Shown here one piece after another: positions 56,185 to 64,000 of a DNA stretch of 64,000 bases. The position numbers were made by a program, and so were the translations under genes. Source of the DNA: Uloborus plumipes (Eukaryota > Arthropoda > Arachnida > Araneae > Uloboridae); NCBI GenBank assembly GCA_038373865.1, contig JAXGGA010006456.1, positions 1-64,000 of the forward strand, given 5' to 3'. Below the pieces are notes generated by a model that worked only from the letters and a program-made list of their open reading frames with translations, searched no databases and was not told where the DNA came from. Numbering within the stretch: the stretch's first letter is position 1; each line of letters starts with the position of its first letter.

Positions 56185-57798
56185 CAGTCATAGAAAAAAA
56201 AAAACGAAACACTCGCTCTTATTCGAAGACTATTAACACTAGAGACACGTGTAATATGTTATTTTTTTTAGGAATAATGTGATCTATAAATTTCCATTAG
56301 TAAATTGTTGTTAAGGGGTCGTCTTCATATAAAAATCGGCATCAACTTTAAAATTTTTCTATGAAAATCCCCCTTTTTTATAGCATATTTGTGCTCAGCA
56401 GCATCATTTATTTTTGTATACCACATCGTTTTAAATTTGCACCAGCCGTTGCTTCACAATTGAACTGAGAAAAAACCGTCCCGTAATGTTAAAAATATTT
56501 TTGATACTTGGGCATATAATACATAGACCACGATAGGTACGGCAAAGCTGGATTTTTTATATCAAAGTATGAACCAACCCAACAATAAAAACGTCATTGA
56601 CTTCCTCTCAGATAAAATTTTGAATTTTTTATGAATTTTGAAATTAATATTTGAAAAAATGATGATCTGGAACCATATAATATTTTGATGGAGAAACAAT
56701 CTAGAAGGGGATTCAAAGAAGAATCCAAAACGGGAACTCAAAATATCCAGTAGTTTTTGAGATATGCTAAAAGAACCATTTTTAGGGACCATATACAACT
56801 GTGCAAACTGAAACAATAGCAGGGAATTTCTATGTAAAGAAAGAGGAATATGCTTATCCACCAGTTGCAGAACATGCTCAGTGTTTTTATAAAGTATTTA
56901 GTTTTCAACAGTTGTAATATGTTGAAAGCAAAACAATTAATAAAACAGTTAAGTATATTTTTAAACTGGTAGACAATCCAATTTTTTGTCCATTAGTGAG
57001 AAGTCGGCATTCATGCAACATGTAGCAATTCAGCAAACTTTTTACGTAGACACTTGATTTTCATGGAAAACTGGTATCTCCGAAGGTTATTTGGAATAAT
57101 TTGTAACGATTAGACGTTTTTTTTTTAATTCTGAGCCACGGTTTTAACATTTTTGCCAATCCTAATACAGTAGTTTATATAAATGCAAGAGGTTACTTTT
57201 AAGTTGCAACCTCTCTCCAAAAGGTGTGTGCTGCAACGGTTAGTGCGTAGCTATAAGTATGCATCTATCTTTGTTTAATCAAAAAGATAGAATGCTGCAT
57301 TTTTCCCTTGAACTGTACACAGTAGGGTTTTCTTTTACAACTTTCAAAAAATATAACTTTAACAAAACCCAAAAAATTTCAATTAATTACGAAAAGCAAA
57401 CGTATTATTGCGAGTAGCTTTAGGTAAGTTAATCGAAAAAATACGATTTGTCTACTCTTTGTAAATTTCGACCTTGAAAGTAGCTTTTTAAATGTGGTGG
57501 TGGTCCCTAAATCTTTGGTTGGTCATAACTTTTGTTCTACTGGTCCTAAAGTGATGCCGCTTGGTACCCAGCATACTTTTGGCCCTCCGCACGTAATTAT
57601 GTAACCAAATGTAGGGTTCCCATTTGAAAATTAAGACTTTGAGTTCATTTCACTTTGTATATAGCCCCTTATCCAAATTTTACTCACATACTTTTAAAGA
57701 AGACTTTAATCCATGTCAGAAGACACCTTTCTTTTTTGTTCTTGGCAAGTATAGCAGCCGAATAATTCAGAGTGTTTCGTTTTTTTTTTCTATGACTG
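56185..57798. mobile_element. CAGTC-ended TA element, copy 1
   Basis: The terminal inverted repeat CAGTCATAG-A(10)-CGAAACACTC (about 29 bp) lies at both ends, with TA on both sides (56183-56184 and 57799-57800). It is 1614 bp, AT-rich and non-coding. The ends and TA target place it in the Tc1/mariner group, non-autonomous. Three copies are in this window. Confidence 0.8.
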
Positions 57799-58233
57799 TA
57801 CAAGGTACAGTCCTAGAAAAAAAAAACGAAACACTCGCTCGTATTCGAAGACTATTAACACTAGACACACGTGTAATATGTTAATTTTTCAGGAATAATG
57901 TCCTATACAAATTTACATTGGTAAATTGTTGTTAAGGGGTCGCCTTCATGTAAAAATCGGCATCAAATTTAAAATTTTCTACGAAGACCACCCCTTTTTA
58001 TCGCATACTTGTGATCAGAATCATCATTTAAATTTGTATACCAAATCGTTTTAAATTTGCTCCAGCCGTTGCTTCACAATTGAACTGACAAAACACCGTC
58101 CCGTAATGCTAGAAATACAGGGTTATTATAAATGATGGACCCCTTTTTAAAAATTCATATTTATTAAAGTTTTCAACGAAAATTAACATTCTTTATATAA
58201 ACGGAAAGAGGAGATTTGAAATTTTTTTTCATA

Positions 58234-59050
58234 TCTACTTATATTAAAAACTGAGTATCTTTCTAACTATCTTTCTTTCTATGTCACGCTTCTTTCTCCT
58301 GAACGCCACTGAACTGAAAGTCGAACCAGGTACCGATAGATAGGTAATTTTTCAGGCTTCATTAGTTTCAATTTATATAATTATACGATTTTAATTAGCG
58401 AAGATATCAATTAATAAGTAGTCAAGTTTAAAGCGATTAAGCCTAATAAATGATTAAATATGAAATCCATTCTTGCAAACCGTCGTTACTATGAAACAGA
58501 AATAACAATGATAATGAGAATTTTGAATGAAGGCTTAACTAAATCAAACACGAAACTCATAAGCGGGCCACTTACGTAGAATTTTTGGGCCGAATTCAAG
58601 TGAAACACCATTGCAATCGCTTCGAGGCGATCGCATATTGCAACCGCTACTGTAAGTCGAATTCAAGTGAATTCGTTTCACTTGAATCCAAATTTTGGAA
58701 TTTGCGATTGCATTGGTGAGTTGCGATCGTCCGTGTTTCACTTGAATTCCTGCCTTTATCGCTAGCTACTGGTAATATTTTGAAACATTTATTTGTTGAA
58801 GAGCCATCTACTTATATTAAAAACTGAGTATCGATGTCTGCTTTTTTCCTTTGAGCGAGCTGAACTTACTGAAACTTTCCTCACCATCTTGAAGACGCGA
58901 AGCATCTCAATAATTCGAATGATTTTTTTATATGGGAAAAAAGTAAAGGCGTGAAGCGCCTGTAAGCGAGCCGCCTTGGCGGGGAGTAGTTTCTTTAAAT
59001 TTTTTTCTCACTACTTTCAGGGCACGAAGTGCCCGTGCAACGCCGGGCCA
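58234..59050 (+). mobile_element. Helitron-like remnant with two 5' heads
   Basis: TCTACTTATATTAAAAACTG followed by AGTATC occurs at 58234 and again at 58807. The 3' side has a perfect hairpin GGGCACGAAGTGCCC followed by GTGCAACGCCGGGCCA, similar to Helitron 3' ends, but the final CTAG is lost. A 160-bp foldback sits between the heads. Confidence 0.5.
58591..58750. repeat. foldback element, 160 bp
   Basis: The left arm CGAATTCAAGTGAAACAC and the right arm GTGTTTCACTTGAATTCC are inverted; inner words GCAATCGC/GCGATTGC also pair. An internal AATTCAAGTGAATTCG...TTTCACTTGAATTC adds a second smaller palindrome. Confidence 0.7.
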
Positions 59051-59170
59051 CGTGTGTGGTATGTCTTGAAATCGAATGAACATTAAATTATATCAAATAA
59101 TATAACTTCAGAATGAGGTAAAAGTTAGAGAGGGGAGACGTTATGCATCAACATGCCGCAGGAAGCTAAT

Positions 59171-59446
59171 CTAGCTGCCCTGGCAGCTAGTATAATCATA
59201 AATGTTCAATGTGTCCACCGCGTGCCGTACGGCAAACATGACTTCTTGTGACACAGGCGGTCTTCCTCTGCTTTTCCTTTTACAAACACTACCAGTCTTT
59301 TGAAACTGCTTAAACCAACGGCTTATGCTTTTTTTAGTTGGGGCTTTAATTCCAAATTTGGCTCGAAATACCCGCTTCCCTAAAATTTGTGACGCAGTTT
59401 TTACAAACTGAAGAACGCAGAAAACCTTTTGGTCCACTGTCGCCAT
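59171..59446 (-). pseudogene. mariner-like transposase, N-terminal helix-turn-helix fragment
   Basis: The start MATVDQKVFCVLQFVKTASQ is followed by FRAKFGIKAPTKKSISRWFK, KTGSVCKRKSRGRPPVS. This is the arthropod transposon-associated N-terminal DNA-binding domain (the type annotated as DUF4817), with the GRP linker before the catalytic part. The frame runs out after about 91 codons and no DDE domain follows. Confidence 0.75.
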
Positions 59447-61329
59447 TTTCTTCAGCTGCGCCAGTAAATCAAATTATAATCTAATCCGGTGCAAACTCTA
59501 CTGGTGCGCCCTCTTTTTGCAGTTTCAGAAAAAATTGTTGCACTAAAAAAAAAAAAAATTGAAATTTCATCTTTCCATTGCAGTAAAGATTGTTCATTTC
59601 GGATTTGTACTTTAATAAATATGAATTTTTAAAAAGGGTTTCATCGTTTAGAATAACCCTGTATTTTTAGTACTTGTGCATATAATACCTAAACCACGTT
59701 ATATACGGCAAAGATTGTTTTTTTTATATCAAAGTATGAACTAACCCAACAATAAAAAACGTTATTGACTTCCTCTCAGATAAAATTTTGTATTTTTTAT
59801 GAATTATGAAATTAATATTTGAAAAAATGATGATCTGGAACCATAGAATCTTTTGATGGAGAAACAATCCAGAAGTGGTTTCAAAGGAGAATCCAAAATG
59901 GTAGCTCGAAATATCCAGTAGTGTTTAAGATATGCTAAAAGAACCATTTTTCGGGACCATATACAAGTGTGCAAACTTACACAACAGCAGTGAATTTCTA
60001 TTTAAAGAAAGGGGAATGCGCTTATCCAGCAGTTGTAGAATACATTTAGCGTTTTTTTAAAATTCTTCGTTTTCAAAAGTAGCTACACATTGAAAGCTAA
60101 ACGGCTTATAAAACTGCAAAGTATATTTTAAAACTGGTAGGCAATCTAATGTTTTGTCTATTAGTGAAATGTTCGCTTTCTTGCAACATGCAGCAATTCA
60201 GAAAAGTTTTTACGTAAATACTTGATTTTCACAGAAAAACGTGGCATCTTGGAGGTTTATTCGGAATAATTTGAGACGATTAGACTTTTTTTTAATTCTG
60301 AGCCGCGGTTTTACCATTATTGCCAGTCCTAATACAGTAGTTTATATAAATAAAAATACTTTTAAAACGTAACCTCTCTCCAGAAGTTATATGCTGCCTG
60401 AGTTAGTGCGTAGATAAAAGTATGCATCTATCTTTGTTTAATCAAAAAATTAGAATTGCATTTTTCCCTTGAACTCTAACAGTGGAATTTTTTCTCCTAA
60501 TATGCAAAAAATATTATTTAACTAAACTCGAGAAGTTTTACTTCATTTCAAAAAGCAAACGTGTTATAGCGATTAGCTTTAGTTAATTTCTTCGAAAAAT
60601 ATGATTCGTCTACTCTTTGTAAACTTTGACCTTGAAATTATCATTGTAAAATTTAGGATGGTGCTGCCTAAATCTTTGTTCATTCTAAACTTTTGTTCTA
60701 CTGGTCATAAAGTGATGCCGCTGGGTACCGAGCTTACTTTTTGCCGTCCGCACCTAATTATGTAACCAAATGAAGGGATTTGAAAATTCAGACTTCGTGT
60801 TCATTTCTCTTTGTATATGGCCCCTCATCAAAATTTTATTCTCGTAGTTTTAAAGAAGATTTTAATCCATGTTAGAAGATATCTTTTTCTTTTGTTCTTC
60901 GCATGTACAGCAGCCGAATAATTCAGAGTGTTTCGTTTTTTTTTTTTTTTTTTCTATGACTGTTTGACATTGTATTTCTATAATCTAATGCGGATTAGAA
61001 CTTTCTAATCTCCTGACCTATGTGACGAACCTGAAGCGAAATATATATTGCACCTAACAAACTTGGCTTTATGTTGAGTTAAATGAGAGTGTTAGATTCT
61101 CTTATCTTTTAAAAGCCAATGTGGTTAATAGTAATAAGTTAACACGTTGCACATTCATTAATTTTGTGTATATGAAACAAACGCACAAACATTTTGGAAA
61201 ACAAATTTTAATGCATCAAATCAAGTATTTTTTTAGAGCGCGGGGTGAGGAATCTGCGAAGTTAGTAAATTTTCAGGGGGGTGGAGAGAGTCCACGCAGG
61301 TCTGGACTTTAGAAACCACTGGGTTAAAC

Positions 61330-63010
61330 TACCACAAATTTAAAAATCTTGTTGTATAAAATTCATTATTTCGAACAACTACTTAATGCTAAAAAACATT
61401 ACAATATAAAGCCTGAATTCTGTCAGACAGAAATTATCAGCAACAAAAATACATGAAGATCACAAGAAGTTTTAACACGTAAATGTAATAGACTAAATCG
61501 TAAATATCTTAAAGAAGCAAATGAAGAAACCCTAATTTAAAGTTGTGGAAAGTTACTCGACTTAAAAAGCTCAGTTATGTAAACAAATATAAATTTTATA
61601 TCTTGTATAAAACAATATTACAAACAATTGCTCAGAACACCTTAAAAGACAAAGCATTATGCATATTTGACAACTAGAAATTACTTGCAACAAAAGTGTA
61701 TAAAGATCACAACAAATTCTGACAAGTAAGAGTAATTGATTAAAAACTTCATTTGCAATCTTGAAAAAGTATGCAAAACATTCCAAATACACTCATGTTT
61801 AATCAAAAACGCAATTTAAATTTTCTTTAAGAACGATACCATTTCATAAATTTATCTTTTTTTATGAATAAGGTCATTAAGAAATGAAAAAATTAATTCC
61901 TTTCGAAATAGAATATCAGCGTTCTCATCTCCAGTCCTGTTATTTAGTTACATACTTAATTTGACGGGACTCAAAAATTCTTAAATGAAGCAAATATAAT
62001 CAAAAAGTTTCCCTTTGAGGTATATTTTCTTTTACTGCAACTTTTTTTTCCTGTTTGACAAATGACAAAATGAATAACTCAAGTATACGCTAATGATTTT
62101 CTTTATACTTTCAGTGAGTTCTGAAGGAAAATTCATTAAATATTGAAAGAAAGTTTGGCATTTGGAGCGAGTAAAACTGTATGCATATTTTATAAACCGT
62201 TGAACTAATGATGTCAGTTGGAGAATTTTTAATGTTTTAAACTTTATTGATTATGCCTCATTTCAAACCACTTTTTGTATTATGAGTACAACGTATTTTA
62301 AATGCAACCTTAAGGATTATTTGTGAATGAAAGTACGTATAAATGAGTGCATGACTCTAAAAATGAAAAGCTATTGACATTTCTTAAACATATTACAAAA
62401 AAAAGAGATTTTTTTTCTGTTGTTGCATTATCTAGAGACATGATTCTAACAGGAGATAATTTTTTTGGAGGAAATAAACACAAAAAATTTAATTTTTTGA
62501 CGTCAAACCATTTTTAAAGAAGTTTCATTTTTCTTGAATACAAGCATCATTGCACGTTGTCGGGGAATTCAAATCCAAAAGACAAAATTTTAATTTTTAC
62601 TAATTTCACCGCTCAAAATCAGAAGAAAAATTTCTCTCAACACTTAAGAACTTTAAATAGATAACATACATTTTCAGGTTCGATAAACAACTATGGTACT
62701 TACCAGTATAAGTTTCACTTGTTCAAGTATAGATGAAATGGCTCCGGATACTTTCAAAAATTTACATTTTTAGATATAACTCGAGAAATAAGTGATCAAT
62801 TGTTCTTTAACTTTAGTCATACAAAATATATTCTTCACCGAACATTTCCAAGTTGAAATTAAATTACCCTTGCATTTGGGGGACGATAAAAAGGGGGGTC
62901 GAAAGAAAAACCGCTTTTTGACCATAACTCTTTGAAAATAGCTCGGAATAAGCTATGCATTTCAGTAATTAATTAGCATACTATGTATAATTACTGTACA
63001 AATTCAAATG
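61330..63010. other. intronic or intergenic sequence, unassigned
   Basis: AT-rich. Pieces near 61380-61780 loosely resemble 54960-55140 (CTTAAAAAGC, ACATAAAGATCACAACAAAT-type words), suggesting an older duplication. No gene recognised. Confidence 0.4.
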
Positions 63011-64000
63011 AACGCACCACTCTTACTTCCGAAGATATGAAACATTTTTTAAAAAACGGCAATTTTATTTGAAGGGTTTTTGCTCATAACACGCAGAGTT
63101 TTTGATCAAACCTTATCAAAACTTCAGGAAAGATAACAAAATACAAGAGAAAGAACATACTAAAACGGTTTTTAAAAATATTAAAAATCCGATGAGATAT
63201 GAACGTTAAAAGGAAATAATTTTGCACGGCGCATGCGCGAAAGACAGAAATTTATAACTACAAAAATATTGTAGCCTAGTGTATACTGCATCTTATAAAA
63301 AAAGTTTCAGTTGAATATCGTAAAAATTGAAAAAGATATCAGCGATCTAGTGAGCTGTAATTCATTCATTTGCAGTCAATTCATAAATGGAGAGGGGTTG
63401 TTCACAAATAGTGTGGGGACAATCGAGCATATTTTTCAATGTTAAATTGTATACTGTTTAAAAATTTATATTTGGCATAGAAGTCACATTTCGCCCATTC
63501 GGCCAAAAAGACCTTATAAGTAGGTGGCCAAAAGTATACGGAGACCCCCTAAAACGTTGATTTTGAACGATGACGAAATAACCTTTATTTTAAAAATAGC
63601 TCTTTGTGGACAGACCCTCACTATGTATGTATTGTCTGCGAATGAATGAAATACAGCTCACTAGACCGCTGATATCTTTTTCAATTTTCATGATATTCAA
63701 CTGGAACTTTTTTTATAAGATGCAGTATATACCAGGCTACAATATTTTTGTAGTTATAAATTTCTGTCGTTCGCGCATGTGCCGTGAATTTTTTTTTCCT
63801 TTTAACGTTCATATCTCATCGGATTTTTAATATTTTTAAAAACCGTTTTAGTATGTTCTTTCTCTTGTATTTTGTCATCTTTCCTGAAGTTTTGATAAGG
63901 TTTGATCAAAAACTCTGCGTGTTATGAGCAAAAACCCTTCAAATAAAATTGCCGTTTTTTAAAAAATGTTTCATATCTTCGGAAGTAAGAGTGGTGCGTT
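63011..64000. repeat. large inverted repeat, arms about 400 bp, running off the window
   Basis: 63011-63410 and 63601-64000 are reverse complements: AACGCACCACTCTTACTTCC at 63011 mirrors the last bases of the window, and paired positions keep a constant sum (127011), so there is no net length difference. Mismatches are few except in the innermost 40 bp. The 190-bp spacer contains GGCCAAAAGTATACGGAGAC, a phrase typical of Tc1/mariner-like ends. The right arm continues past the edge. No protein frame. Confidence 0.9.

Larger units (their letters stand above)
58118..59661 (-). mobile_element. mariner-like element, internally replaced
   Basis: TA on both sides (58116-58117 and 59662-59663). Ends CAGGGTTATTATAAATGATG and, reverse-complemented, CAGGGTTATTCTAAACGATG, an inverted repeat that continues to AAAAATTCATATTTATTAAAG. 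It encodes an N-terminal transposase fragment on the minus strand; the middle is occupied by a Helitron-like remnant. Confidence 0.8.
57808..60962. mobile_element. CAGTC-ended TA element, copy 2, with nested mariner
   Basis: Starts after TA (57806-57807) only seven bases beyond copy 1's right TA and ends CTATGACTG at 60962. The right flank is TT instead of TA. The outer parts match copy 1 closely and in the same orientation; without the nested element (58118-59661) it would be about 1.6 kb, the same length as copy 1. Confidence 0.8.
55602..61321. mobile_element. hAT element, outer shell of a nested stack
   Basis: The left end CAGTTTCCCAAAGTGTAGTC and the right end, reverse-complemented CAGTGGTTTCTAAAGTCC, are of the common CAGTGGTTCCCAAA hAT type. 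The flanking 8-mers GGTTAAAT (55594-55601) and GGTTAAAC (61322-61329) match at 7 of 8 positions. Only about 180 bp (left) and 360 bp (right) belong to the shell; the rest is nested elements. Confidence 0.75.

Overview
The window reads as non-coding DNA of a large, AT-rich, intron-rich arthropod genome, most likely a spider (Araneae). Two things point there. The only convincing host exon encodes the start of an insect/chelicerate-type nicotinic acetylcholine receptor (nAChR) alpha subunit. The Tc1 transposase fragments (start MPIRRRRSHYQQLTEFERGR) belong to a type I remember as very abundant in spider genomes. I see no bacterial genes, operons, rRNA, CRISPR array or functional tRNA. Nearly everything else is dead mobile DNA, often nested several layers deep.

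Layout. 1-7.1 kb: a complete 3.17-kb hAT-type element (971-4143, perfect 8-bp target duplication) carrying a 110-bp minisatellite and a 325-bp foldback, a 290-bp hAT MITE, and a second hAT-like element (5139-7089) containing two TTAA elements that share one TTAA, a tRNA-derived SINE and a Tigger-like MITE. 7.4-15.1 kb: a 5'-truncated LINE with an RNase H tail, a Helitron 3' end, a SINE head joined to an 86-bp tandem array, copy 1 of a Helentron/DINE-1-like family, an unexplained GC-rich structured block and a dead Tigger transposase. 15.6-21 kb: a hAT-like end, a TIR element with repeated 15-mers and a non-autonomous Helitron with both ends. 21-33.4 kb: a large TIR element (21286-25960) filled with a TTAA element, a hAT MITE, a SINE and a Tc1; then a CRE-bearing foldback and copy 2 of the Helentron-like family; then a piggyBac element (28961-32881) inserted into a tandemly duplicated hAT tail and itself hosting a Helitron with four stacked 5' ends and a preserved empty site.

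33.7-64 kb: a CpG-rich promoter with three CRE-type sites and a 16-codon upstream ORF leads into nAChR exon 1 (33997-34191). Everything downstream is probably intron 1 (at least 29.8 kb), since I found no second exon. This part holds a tandem array next to the donor site, CACTG-ended MITEs, a Tigger-like MITE, Helitron candidates, copy 3 of the Helentron-like family, a nested stack at 55602-61321 (hAT > Tc1 > two tandem CAGTC-ended elements > mariner > Helitron remnant > foldback), and a roughly 400-bp-arm inverted repeat that runs off the right edge.

No set of genes here works together as a pathway. The one functional unit is the receptor promoter plus first exon. The main interest is structural: preserved insertion sites, shared target sites, stacked rolling-circle heads and several long hairpins. 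All element boundaries were read by eye from terminal repeats and target duplications; no alignment or database search was run.
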